64,000 nucleotides of DNA from JAAXHF01 sp963665955. GTDB lineage: Bacteria > Desulfobacterota > Binatia > Bin18. The position numbers and the translations under genes were made by a program. Location of the stretch: the NCBI GenBank assembly GCA_965231765.1, contig OZ246887.1, forward strand, positions 5,518,001-5,582,000, read 5' to 3'. The first letter of the stretch is position 1. Every line of letters begins with the position of its first letter. Shown here in pieces: positions 43,690 through 52,895 of the stretch. The notes below the pieces were generated by a model. The model did no database searches. It was not told the DNA's origin and was given only the letters and a program-made list of their open reading frames with translations.

Positions 43690-44845
43690 TTACAACGCCG
43701 CCACCGTCTGATCCCCAGCATCAGCCCGAATGACCGGCATCACTTTCGATGCAAACAGCTGCGTGCTACGTACTGCTACGTCATTCGGCATGCTGCCGTA
43801 TTTGAACGCCCCAACAAATTGGTCGGGATTGACGAACTGGCGCAGGTCGCGAATAGCTTTGATACACTGCTCTGGCGTGCCAAAGATTTGGGTTTTTACA
43901 AACTCGTCTTGGAACGTCGCGGTGCCTGTTTTGGTCGCTTCGGCCAGCTGCGCATAAGCTTCGTAGCCTTTCGCCGCTTTAAAATGTTCGGGCTCGTCAA
44001 AGCCGTAATGACTGACCGCAGTATCGGCAGCGTCTACGATCCATTTACGGCCGTCTTCTTGGGCTTTCCGCTCATCTTCGTCACAATAGATCCAACACGT
44101 GATAACCGGCCGCCGGGCTGAGGTGCCAAACTTTTTGCACGAGGTTTGGAAGGCTGCGTAGTCTTTCATATGATCCGCCCAGCTTTTCTGCGGAATAATC
44201 AGCATACCCAGGCCAGCCTTCGCCATAATGTCGCCGGTCTCCGGGCTAATGATCGCCCCATACATGCGTGAGGTGAGGTGCTGGTGCTTTGAGGCCCAAT
44301 TTGATGTCCTCGATCGCCCCATACATGCGTGAGGTGAGGTCCTGACTGATCGGACGCGGACGGATGCTCATTTCGGGAATGGTGAAATGCTGGCCGCTGA
44401 ACGAGAAGCGCTCCTGGCTGAGAGCAAGGCGGACAATATCGATACTCTCAATCATCCGCTCACGGGCTTCACTCATCGAAACCCGAAAACCGTTGTACTC
44501 GACTTCTCCGGCGCCGCGCCCAAAACCGAGCAGCAGCTCGCGGCCAGCGGCAAAATTATCTAGCATAGCAATCTGCTCTGCCACTCGGACCGGATCATGC
44601 CACGGCAGGACAATCACAAACGTGCCCAAACCAATCTTGCGGGTTCGGCCACACACGTAGCTCAGCATTTGCAGCGGGTCGGGGATCAATTCGTAGTCGG
44701 TAAAGTGATGTTCGGTTGACCAGACCATATCGAAGCCGAGGTCTTCGTACATTTCGGCCAGGGCGAGATTTTCGGCATAGATTTCATGATCTGGACGGGG
44801 CGCGCGAAAATAGTTCTGACACAAAAGTGCACCACCAAATTGCAT
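43690..44845 (-). pseudogene. LLM-class monooxygenase with a 61-bp duplication frameshift
   Basis: From ATG 44845 (behind AGAAAGGAACAACA) the first ~175 residues are a normal LLM: LGFDMVWSTEHHFTDYELI, IGLGTFVIVLPWHDPVRVAEQ, ELLLGFGRGAGEVEYNG, then RPRPISQDLTSRMYGAI. A second frame continues ISPETGDIMAKAGLGMLIIP to the end. Between them a 29-bp sequence is repeated (44251-44279 and 44312-44340) with a 32-bp filler, adding 61 bp and shifting the frame. Without the insertion the gene would be a close paralog of 14917. Confidence 0.85.
44251..44340. repeat. 29-bp direct repeat with 32-bp filler (61-bp period)
   Basis: gatcgccccatacatgcgtg and the next nine bases occur twice, starting at 44251 and 44312. 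The extra 61 bp breaks the LLM reading frame. The filler is not a copy of the flanking gene by eye. Confidence 0.9.
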
Positions 44846-45125
44846 TGTTGTTCCTTTCTCTGGCGTGATGCGCTCGGTATACGCCTGCAAGATCTCTTTG
44901 TCTGTATCACATCCCAGTGCCCCCTGTCAGTATTTCGCAGAATGCCCATTTTGAAAGGCGATACCGCTGAAGTCTCTGCCCTTTAGATTCTCTCCTGCCC
45001 TTTGAGATACGCAGATTATGTGACGGGATAAGGAACAGAAAGAGCAAACTTTTGGCTCAAATTTTGAGGGTTACACAATCCAACGTTTGTGACAGGTCGT
45101 CGCGCAAAGTGGTAGGATTTTGCAC

Positions 45126-45446
45126 GTTTATGCCGAGTAGTGGATTATGCGGAGTAGAACGCGGAAAGCGCCATAGAGAGCCAGTTTCCGGTGAAAAAGC
45201 TTGGCCTAATCAGAGCATGGGGAAGGTGCGTTGGCAGCTCTCAATCAGGGTATGGAGATACCGCGGCTAGGCCAGTTGTGAAGCGTGCTCCTGAGCGGAG
45301 GACCGCCATAGACAGTCGGGCCTGCCCGTGGCCTCCAGATTATGCCGAGGAAATCAAGCTGGCCAGGTTTCAATTTTTCAGAGAAGACAAGAGATTAGGG
45401 AAACTCTAGAAGAAGAACTCCACATAATCTGGCACTCGGCATAAAC
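45126..45446. mobile_element. MITE-like element with ~30-bp terminal inverted repeats
   Basis: The left end at 45126-45155 (GTTTATGCCGAGT, four bases, GATTATGCGGAGT) is inverted at 45417-45446 with five mismatches, four of them in the middle. The ~320-bp interior has no convincing gene. A partial third copy of the motif (AGATTATGCCGAGG) lies near 45337. The right end is 20 bp from the insertion junction. Confidence 0.7.
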
Positions 45447-45472
45447 ACGTTTCGTTCTCAAGGACCATCTTG

Positions 45473-46254
45473 ACCATCTGTCACACGGACGGTTTACCTT
45501 AGGGTTAGGGAGCGGACCGGTCCACTTCGTCCAGGGCTACTACGGTATGCCGTACGATAAGCCGGTGTCCCGGCTGCGTGAAGTCGTCCAGATTCTGCGC
45601 CACGTGGAGGACGGGGCTCGCTCCGGCACAATGAAACCGTGGCACGGCGACTGCTATCAGCTTGAGTTCCATGGCTACGAGCCTACCTCCCCACCGCACC
45701 GCGAGCGGATTCCAGTCTGGATCGCAGCGTTGCGCCAGCGGATGTGTGAACTAGCCGGGGAGGTCGGTGATGGACTCATCGGCCATCCGGTGTGGTCTGT
45801 GGAATGGGCCTTAGGCCAGGCTCAGGAATCCCTCGCCGTCGGTGCGGCCCGGACGGGGCGCGATCTGGAAACGATCCATTTTCAGCCATGGGTGATGGCG
45901 TCGATTGACCCAGACTCTCAGGTAGCGATCAACGAAGCCAAGGCGTCGGTTGCCTTCTATGGAGGTATTGCGCTCTATCATCCGTATTTTGAAGCCCACG
46001 GGTTTGGAGCCGAAGCGCGCAAGCTTCAGGAAGCTGCAAAAACCATGAGTTGTGATAAAGCCGCTTCCATTGTTCCCGACGAGATGGTCAAAACCTTTGT
46101 TGCTTGCGGGACACCAGACCAGGTACGTGAACACATTGAGCCACTGTGGCAGCGAGCCAATTCAATGTTGATCCTGCCACCGAGTTGGGGCTTAGCTCCT
46201 GAGCGGCTTGCGGCCAAGGCGACGGCGATTGCCGACACCTTTTGGAAGGTCTGA
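45473..46254 (+). pseudogene. LLM (TIGR03617-like), C-terminal piece of the interrupted gene
   Basis: In frame from 45475 the sequence reads HLSHGRFTLGLGSG, VHFVQGYYGMPYDKPVSRL, RIPVWIAALRQRMCELAG, and ends MLILPPSWGLAPERLAAKA. This is the C-terminal two-thirds of the LLM whose start lies at 43335-43522. ATG 45547 has no ribosome site. A shortened barrel is unlikely to be active. Confidence 0.8.
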
Positions 46255-46304
46255 GGCAGGCGCAAATCACAGAAAACTCTCGTTCAAATCACTTGTCAAA
46301 GCCG

Positions 46305-46341
46305 ATCGTTAACGATACCGTACCGTCTGGTATCGTTAACG
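46305..46341. promoter_or_regulatory. Operator-like palindromes upstream of the FMO-b5 gene
   Basis: CGTTAACGATACC at 46307-46319 pairs perfectly with GGTATCGTTAACG at 46329-46341. The core ATCGTTAACGAT (46305-46316) is itself a perfect 12-bp palindrome, partly repeated in the second arm. It lies ~75 nt before the flavoprotein start, with a TetR gene downstream, so it is a likely tandem TetR operator. Confidence 0.65.
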
Positions 46342-46414
46342 CGTGTTGAGCGCTGAGCTGTGACTGGACGCTGGTGGCGCGAGAGAGCACGACAACCCCG
46401 AGGAGGGCATTCTC

Positions 46415-48085
46415 ATGCATGCAGTCATCGTTGGCGCAGGAATGGGCGGATTGTTTGCCGCATTAGCCTTACGTGAGTCCGGGCAATTTGCATCCATTGA
46501 CGTGTACGAGCAAACCCGAGAGCCCAGTACCGCTGGCGCAGGGCTCAATATTCCGCCCAACGGGGCGCGCTTGTGTCAATGGCTGGGGGTCGATCTCGAT
46601 GGCGGCGATCCGAAGGGGCCCCACGGCGCCGTCGATGGCGGGCGGGCGGCGATCCTCGAAAGCACGCGCGGGATTCTCGCGGATGGCACTGTTTCGACGA
46701 AGCCCATCGACCACAACACCGCGACGGGCGACGGTGCTGGGTTCCATCATATGCACCGGCTCGACCTACTGATGTGCCTCTATAAGAGAGTGTTCGAGGT
46801 CGGGCCACAGACGGGGGCGACGTGCCCGATTGAGGTCCACATGGGGAAACGGTTAGCGGCGTTGCAGCAGGACGCGTCCTCAGCCACCGCAACCTTTACC
46901 GACGGCAGCACGGCCACAGGGGATGTGCTGGTTGGCGCGGACGGCATTAACTCCAAGACGCTGCAACTGCTGTGGCCTGACGCACCCCCGAGGCGCTGGA
47001 CGGAGGTGACCTGCTACCGGGGGTTGGTACCGCGTGAGCAGGTCGCCACGCTCACGAAAGAGGACGGGAGTCCGATGGACTACAACCCGATCGACTCGTT
47101 CAGCATGGATGCCCGTAAGACGTTGAAAGGTTATGTAATCACCTATTGGGTGCGTGGGGGAGAATTACTGAACGTCTGGATGGCCTATTACGAGCCGGAC
47201 TCCGCCGAGTTCGAGACCGATGAAGGCGACTGGTTTCCAGTCGATCGGGCGGAGATGAAAGACCGGATGACCACCGCCTTCGAGGGCGATGTTCGCAAGG
47301 ACGACGTGCTCGCGCTGGCCGGGGCGGTGGAAGATCCGACGAAGTGGGGGCTCTACGATGGTGACGCCTTTGAATATTGGCAGGAGGGCCGGATCTGCCT
47401 CCTGGGAGATGCCGCCCACCCGATGTTGCCGACGTTCGGCCAAGGCGCCGCGCAGGCGATCGAAGACGGTGCAGCCCTCAGCAGCTGTTTCAAGCTGCAC
47501 GGGCCTGACGTGTACAGCGCCCTGCTACACTATGAGCGTGTGCGCCACTTTCGGGCCACGCGTTTCCAGTTCGCTTCCAAATTTCTGTTCAAGCACCTTG
47601 AACCGGAAGATTCCCCTCAGCGTCGGCAGATCCTCAAAGCGCTGAACGAACGCGACTATCCGGTCTTCGACCACGAGCAACGGGCCGGAGACGACGATTC
47701 TTGGATCTACGCCTTCGACGCGCGCGTCATCGGCGACAAGCTGCCGTTGACCAAGCTTGGGCCGTGGGATTTTCGGTCGCGTACTGCCGCGATGGCAGCC
47801 AGGCGTGAGGTCATGGGGAATCTGTGGACGCCGGCGGTCTCGCTTAACGGTGACCGCCAGGTGACACGGGTGGAAGTCGCGGAGCATAATACCTTTGACG
47901 ACTGCTGGGTAATTATTCGCGGGAAAGTGTACGACATCAGCGAATGGAAAGACCATCATCCTGGCGGGCCATTCGTCGCCAGGATGCACGCCGGCAAAGA
48001 TGCGACGGGGGAGTTCGGCGACTATCACAGCAAACTAGCCGAACGCCACATGGCGCACTTCTGTGTCGGGGAACTCGTCGACTGA
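46415..48085 (+). CDS. Class A flavin monooxygenase fused to a cytochrome b5 domain
   Basis: The 556-aa protein begins with VIVGAGMGGLFAALAL (FAD) and has CLLGDAAHPMLPTFGQGAAQ with the second FAD motif, as in salicylate hydroxylase-like aromatic hydroxylases. After residue ~480 comes a cytochrome b5 domain: EVAEHNTFDDCWVIIRGKVYDISEWKDHHPGG, with the first heme His in HPGG, and DYHSKLAERHMAHFCVGEL with the second. Stand-alone hydroxylases need no heme, so the fusion suggests self-contained electron delivery or sensing. ATG follows GAGGAGGGCATTCTC. A TetR gene overlaps or follows its end. Confidence 0.85.
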   Translation: MHAVIVGAGMGGLFAALALRESGQFASIDVYEQTREPSTAGAGLNIPPNGARLCQWLGVDLDGGDPKGPHGAVDGGRAAILESTRGILADGTVSTKPIDHNTATGDGAGFHHMHRLDLLMCLYKRVFEVGPQTGATCPIEVHMGKRLAALQQDASSATATFTDGSTATGDVLVGADGINSKTLQLLWPDAPPRRWTEVTCYRGLVPREQVATLTKEDGSPMDYNPIDSFSMDARKTLKGYVITYWVRGGELLNVWMAYYEPDSAEFETDEGDWFPVDRAEMKDRMTTAFEGDVRKDDVLALAGAVEDPTKWGLYDGDAFEYWQEGRICLLGDAAHPMLPTFGQGAAQAIEDGAALSSCFKLHGPDVYSALLHYERVRHFRATRFQFASKFLFKHLEPEDSPQRRQILKALNERDYPVFDHEQRAGDDDSWIYAFDARVIGDKLPLTKLGPWDFRSRTAAMAARREVMGNLWTPAVSLNGDRQVTRVEVAEHNTFDDCWVIIRGKVYDISEWKDHHPGGPFVARMHAGKDATGEFGDYHSKLAERHMAHFCVGELVD

Positions 48086-48098
48086 TAGAGTGATAGGC

Positions 48099-48710
48099 AT
48101 GCCAGTTGTTCATTTATCGGAGACCAAGCGCCGAAAAATTCTCGCAGAGGCGACCATCCTGTTCCTCACGGAGGGGTATAGCGGGGCGAGTATGTCAGAG
48201 CTCTTACGTCGGGTCGGTGGGTCGAAGACGACGATTTACACCCACTTCGGTGACAAGGCGGGCCTCTTTACGGCGATTGTCGATGAACTGCTGAAAGAGA
48301 CGGTCGCATTTGCGGATTCAGTGAATCTCTCGACTCTTACTGTGCGTGCTGCGCTGCGCAAGATCGCGCTGCAGCATTTGGATGTCGTCCTTTCTGATCG
48401 CTATATCCGGATGATTCGTATCGTGGCCGCCGAAGTGGAGCGGTTTCCCGAAATCGGCAAGGCTTTTTACGAGCATGGACCGGGGTTGAGCTATACGAAC
48501 TTCAAAGCGTTCCTCGATGAACGTGTGGCGGCAGGGGAGCTTGCTATCGCCGATACTGCGCGTGCGACCGACCTGTTCTTCGGGATGTTGCTCCACCGCG
48601 AAGTGCTCGCGAGAATCTACGGAGTGAAAACTGCCCCCTTACGGAACCGAAAGGCGGTTGCTGATGCCGTTACAAATGAGTTTCTTACGTGGTATGGCGG
48701 TCAGAGCTAG
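48099..48710 (+). CDS. TetR-family regulator
   Basis: ATG 48099 lies just after the flavoprotein stop; a GTG at 48063 would overlap it. The HTH is clear: KRRKILAEATILFLTEGYSGASMSELLRRVGG, SKTTIYTHFGDKAGLF. The C-terminal domain resembles the AefR-like group (RIVAAEVERFPEIGKAFYEHG). It is probably the repressor of the FMO-b5 gene, acting at the palindromes at 46305-46341. Confidence 0.9.
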   Translation: MPVVHLSETKRRKILAEATILFLTEGYSGASMSELLRRVGGSKTTIYTHFGDKAGLFTAIVDELLKETVAFADSVNLSTLTVRAALRKIALQHLDVVLSDRYIRMIRIVAAEVERFPEIGKAFYEHGPGLSYTNFKAFLDERVAAGELAIADTARATDLFFGMLLHREVLARIYGVKTAPLRNRKAVADAVTNEFLTWYGGQS

Positions 48711-49029
48711 GTGCAGTCCGATCCATGTTGCGGTATCTTCCGATCGCAGTTCGCAGGAGATAGGTCCCCCGGAGATGGGAGCAACCCACTCACCGTGTCG
48801 CGAGGGGCAACACGGAAAAAAATCATGTTATCCGCCGAGTTACTCATAGGGCATACCTCTATTAGGCCCTCCGGCAGCAAATAGACAATTTTGAGCGATG
48901 GGCTTGAATCGTACTGATTTCGTCAGTAGCTCCTTGAATGCCGATCATTGCCTGACTCGCATTGTTTGTCATATGACACATGCGTATCGTTGACAGCTGT
49001 CCGAGCTCGTCCTCATGGAGGCGCAGATC
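48711..49029. other. 319-nt stretch without a supported gene
   Basis: No frame here looks like protein. A small inverted repeat (CCGTGT...ACACGG, ~48802-48825) is present. The stretch borders the dimethylformamidase remnant. Confidence 0.5.
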
Positions 49030-49315
49030 ATGACGAACCCATACCGCATTATCGGATATTGCGATCGCCCTAGTGTCAGACCCGGTGAGCTCCTGCGATT
49101 CATGGTCAGCACAACAGCGAGGCACTATACCGCTCGGTTGGCGCGCCTCGGACGCTCTCGCGAACTGCACGTACCGGTTGCCAGCACTCTCGAGGGCCAA
49201 CATGAGGGCCAGCTGCGGGCCCTCAAACTCGGGAGCCATATCGACTTCGATGCCGAAATTCCGCTGCCAGACGCACCGGTGCTGTCCGCCTGGATCAGGG
49301 CCACCCGTCCCACAC
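49030..49315 (+). pseudogene. N-terminal remnant of an N,N-dimethylformamidase large-subunit-like gene
   Basis: ATG 49030 follows GGAGGCGCAGATC. The frame gives RIIGYCDRPSVRPGELLRFM, LKLGSHIDFDAEIPL and LSAWIRATRPTRGEDQG, the start of the beta/large subunit of N,N-dimethylformamidase-like proteins (usually ~700-800 aa). It is cut off after ~95 residues by IS sequence. The enzyme is lost here. Confidence 0.6.
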
Positions 49316-49336
49316 GTGGTGAAGATCAGGGTCAAG

Positions 49337-50764
49337 TCCCCTAATTCCTGTCAACCGATTAGGCTGCGGACGCGGCACTACGGCGGGGACGCATCTCAGA
49401 TTTTTCCTCTAGGTCACTCACTCCTTGTTCGTCCAATTTTAATCTCTGCCGTAAGCTGCGAATCTGCTGTTGTTCCAGCGCACTGAAACTCTTCTTATTC
49501 CAGCGATCACTGACTCGAATGAGGACGGCAAAGACCAGGTTCACTAAACTCTGCTCGGTTTGGAGATGGGGAATCACCTTGGTCCGGCGACGCTCTTCCA
49601 CAAAGGCCCGCTCGGCTAGATTGGAGGTCCGGACGTATTGTTGATGCCGTAGGGGGAGATGGAGATGGTTGAGACTGGCTTCGGCATCATCCAGCAAACA
49701 GCAACAGGCTTCGGGCAAGTCCCGCTGGTACTGGTCGATAATCGCTTGGCGCCGGGCCTGGGCCGCGGCCACACCGGGCGCATCACGCATATCGACGATC
49801 AATTGCTTGAACTCGGGCCAGGCTTGGGCGGGGACTTTCTGCTGCAAGTTGCGCATCTTGTGAAACCAACACCGATTCCGCAATGATTGGGGCCACATCG
49901 CATCAATCGCTTTGGTCAAGCCGCTGGCCCCATCGGTCGTGATAGTCACCGGGACGTGCATCCCGCGCTTGGCTAAATCCCGTAACACCCCTAAACAACT
50001 CTCATAACTCTCACTCTGAGCGGGCGACAGACTGAGCAACACTTTGTGCCCATCTTCGCAAATCGCCCCCACACACAGCACGCCCGTCTTACTCCCCCAG
50101 CGCCGCAGGGGCTCATAGACCGTATCAATAAAGAGATAGGCGACCGCTTCCTCACTCAGATCCCGGGCGCGAAACACCTCATATTCCTCGGCTAAATTCT
50201 CCGTCAGCTCACTGACCGTACTCTTGGATAAGACAAACTGGCCGAGCGCCTGTTCCAAGCTGTATTCGATGTCCCGTTGCGACAGGCCACCTACATACAT
50301 TTCAATAATAAGCTGCTGGAGGACGTCGCTGGTGTGGGCCACATGGCTCCAGAGCGACGAGCGATACGGTTCGTCCCGGCTCCGAATCTGCGGGAGCTTC
50401 CCCCGCAAAACCCCTTCGGCCGTCTTCAATGTTCCGTTCTCATAGCCATTGCGATAGCCCCCTGCATCGCTGCGGGGCTCATGCTGGTCGCGACCCAGCT
50501 CGGCCGCTTGTTCCTGCTCCAACGCGTCTTACAACCCCCGTTCGGTCGATAACCGTACTAACGTGCTCAACAATTCTTCTCCACTCTGCCCCTCGGCCTG
50601 GCCTGCTAACAGTGCGCGCAACGCCTGGGCTTTCTGTTCACTCGGTGCTACTCTCTTCTGCATACGGGAGTTCCTCCTTCGGTTGGTAATGGTGGTTGGT
50701 ACCTCATTACTTACCGCAGCAGCGCCTCCTGTCCACACCCTTCGTTTACAGGAATCTTAGGACA
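49337..50764 (-). mobile_element. IS256-type element, inactivated, inserted in an IS110-type gene
   Basis: The ends carry imperfect inverted repeats with the shared cores ATTCCTGTNAAC at ~49346 and, inverted, at ~50745-50760. The element cuts an IS110-type transposase gene after PVKT. No target duplication is visible at the left end, where it abuts the dimethylformamidase remnant, so the left flank was probably rearranged. Confidence 0.65.
49359..50663 (-). pseudogene. IS256-family transposase with in-frame TAA
   Basis: From ATG 50663 (behind AGGAGGAACTCCCGT) the reading frame runs QKAQALRALLAGQ, LLSTLVRLSTERGL, then TAA at 50529-50531, then DALEQEQAAELG and on in the same frame. The catalytic DDE residues are seen in FIDTVYEPLRRWG, TITTDGASGLTKAID and AERAFVEERRRTKVIP. 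The TAA probably replaced CAA at codon 45. Re-initiation at a TTG behind it would give a 387-aa protein lacking the N-terminal part. Confidence 0.88.
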
Positions 50765-51056
50765 TAACCTCCGTCTTGACCGGCTGTGCCTGCAAGACCC
50801 CATGGGCATGCCGAGCATCAATACACGCCACTGACCAGCCCGCCTGGGCCAAGCCGTGAAAGAGGACCGTGCTCAACTGGCCCGTCTCAAACACAATGCG
50901 TTGGATGGAATACTTTCTTGTATGCTGCCGGAGATATGCCTCTAACGCCACGACCTCAGACCGAGCACTCCCTTCTTGGAGCACTTCTCCCGCCGTGTTG
51001 ACCAGGCAGACATGAGTCGATCGCAGCGAAATATCCATCCCGACATAAACGTCCAT
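50765..51056 (-). pseudogene. IS110-family transposase, N-terminal fragment
   Basis: The frame gives VYVGMDISLRSTHVCLVN, IVFETGQLSTVLFHGLAQ and CIDARHAHGVLQAQPVKT, the RuvC-like DEDD domain of IS110 transposases. It stops where the IS256-type element begins. The remaining ~75% is missing. Confidence 0.85.
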
Positions 51057-51252
51057 GGCAGTGCCTCCGTGTCAGGTTAAAGCAGATTCACTCCGAGCCT
51101 TGCCTTTCGAGCACGGCTGCCTCCCTCACGCAATTACCATATCTGTTCAAATGCGCCCGCGGGTCCTTCTTGAGAAATTGGGCGGCTCATGACACGACCC
51201 CTTCCGTTGGGCTCGATTGCCACCCGAGCAAAGATCAGGCAGCCTAAGCGGT

Positions 51253-52758
51253 ATGGAACACTCCGCTCACACGTCTCGCATTCTGCTGACAGGAGCCACG
51301 GGCTATGTTGGCGGGCGACTGCTCAAAGCCTTGGAGCACGACGGGTATCCCGTCCGCTGTTTGGCCCGCCGCCCTGATTTCCTCCAGTCTCGGGTGTCAG
51401 CGCAGACGGAGGTGGTCGCGGGGGACGTGCTTGACCCAGCCTCCCTCGCGCCTGCACTGCGGGGCATCCACACCGCCTATTATCTGGTCCATTCAATGGG
51501 CTCAGGCGGATCATTCGAAGAAGAAGACCGCCGCGCGGCTCAGAATTTCGGTCAGGCGGCTCGGCAAGCCGGCGTGCACCGCATCATCTATCTGGGGGGG
51601 CTTGGCGATAGGACAGACGCCCTCTCGTCTCATCTCCGGAGCCGGCAAGAGGTCGGCGACGTGTTACGCGAATCGGGGGTGCAGACCATTGAGTTTCGGG
51701 CCTCGATTGTGATTGGTTCAGGCAGCCTATCGTTTGAAATGATTCGGACTTTAGTCGAACGGCTGCCGGTCATGATCACCCCGCGCTGGGTTGCCATTCA
51801 AGCCCAGCCCATAGCGATTGCCGATTTACTGGCCTATTTACTGACCGCGCTGAGCCTTACGGTGGAAGGCCACCCCATCTTTGAAATTGGCGGGAAAGAT
51901 CAAGTCTCGTACGGCGAGGTGATGCGCGCATACGCCCGCCAGCGTGGGCTCCATCGATTCATGGTACCCGTCCCTGTGCTGACTCCGTGCTTATCGAGTT
52001 TATGGCTCGGGCTCGTCACCCCCCTCTACGCCCGAGTTGGTCGGAAGCTTATTGACAGCCTGCGTCATCCAACCATCGTCCAGGATTCCACCGCCTTGGA
52101 GATCTTCAACATCCAGCCCAGAGGCGTGGCGGAAGCCATTGCGGAAGCGCTCCGCAATGAGGAGCAAGAAATTGCAGAAACGCGCTGGTCTGATGCCCTC
52201 TCATCCGGAGGGCCACTGCCAAAGTGGGGCGGGGTACGCTTTGGCACGCGCCTGGTCGATTCTCGCGCGCTGGAGGTCGCCGTGCCACCAGCGGTTGCCT
52301 TTACCCCCATCCGTCGTATTGGCGGACACACGGGCTGGTATTATGGGGATTGGCTGTGGCGATTGCGGGGGGGGCTGGACCTACTGTTTGGCGGGGTTGG
52401 CCTGCGCCGCGGCCGGCGTGACCCAGACGGGCTGCAGGTCGGCGATGCGCTCGATTGGTGGCGGGTCGAACGCTATGAACCCGAGCGCCATCTCCGGTTG
52501 CTGGCCGAAATGAAGCTGCCTGGGCGGGCCTGGTTAGAATTTGAGGTTGTCGGCGAGGCCGATCATACGACCATTCGGCAAACCGCGATTTTTGACCCGA
52601 TTGGTTTGCTCGGTTTGAGCTATTGGTATCTCGTCTATCCGCTCCATCAGCTGATCTTTGCTGGTATGCTCCAGGGGATCGCCAACGCCAGCGCTGCACC
52701 GGAAGAAACAAACCAAAAGCGAGCCTTGTCAAAGGCTGATGCTGACGACGGACGGTAA
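51253..52758 (+). CDS. NAD(P)-binding SDR-like protein with DUF2867-type C-terminal domain
   Basis: The 501-aa product (ATG 51253; a TTG 12 codons upstream is possible) has an NmrA/atypical SDR domain: RILLTGATGYVGGRLLKAL, YYLVHSMGSGGSFEEEDRRA, RIIYLGGLGD. From residue ~300 the DUF2867 domain follows, with RRIGGHTGWYYGDWLWRLRG, GDALDWWRVERYEPERHL and LLGLSYWYLVYPLHQLIF. Function is unknown; it probably binds NADPH and reduces or senses a lipid-like ligand. Confidence 0.85.
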   Translation: MEHSAHTSRILLTGATGYVGGRLLKALEHDGYPVRCLARRPDFLQSRVSAQTEVVAGDVLDPASLAPALRGIHTAYYLVHSMGSGGSFEEEDRRAAQNFGQAARQAGVHRIIYLGGLGDRTDALSSHLRSRQEVGDVLRESGVQTIEFRASIVIGSGSLSFEMIRTLVERLPVMITPRWVAIQAQPIAIADLLAYLLTALSLTVEGHPIFEIGGKDQVSYGEVMRAYARQRGLHRFMVPVPVLTPCLSSLWLGLVTPLYARVGRKLIDSLRHPTIVQDSTALEIFNIQPRGVAEAIAEALRNEEQEIAETRWSDALSSGGPLPKWGGVRFGTRLVDSRALEVAVPPAVAFTPIRRIGGHTGWYYGDWLWRLRGGLDLLFGGVGLRRGRRDPDGLQVGDALDWWRVERYEPERHLRLLAEMKLPGRAWLEFEVVGEADHTTIRQTAIFDPIGLLGLSYWYLVYPLHQLIFAGMLQGIANASAAPEETNQKRALSKADADDGR

Positions 52759-52895
52759 GCTTTATTCCCCTCAATCCCTCATCACAGTCCCTGCTACCCG
52801 TCGGCCTGACACCGCAACTCCCCAAAACGTATTTCAGTCGCTTCTTTTTTTGTTCCTGGGAGAATGGTAAAGGCGAGAGACACGAGGACACGAGC

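Larger units (their letters stand above)
43523..45472. mobile_element. ~1.95 kb insertion in an LLM gene, flanked by ATCTTG
   Basis: The hexamer ATCTTG occurs at 43517-43522 and again at 45467-45472. Removing one copy with everything between rejoins the codons as GAT CTT GAC CAT CTG, giving the expected LLM sequence AFDLDHLSHGRF. The insert carries a frameshifted LLM on the minus strand and a MITE-like repeat near its right end. No transposase gene and no clear terminal inverted repeats were found. Confidence 0.7.

Noticed and set aside
48862..49335. Minus-strand open frame of 157 codons
   Set aside because: It is antisense to the dimethylformamidase-like remnant, which has the better ribosome site and a recognisable family pattern.
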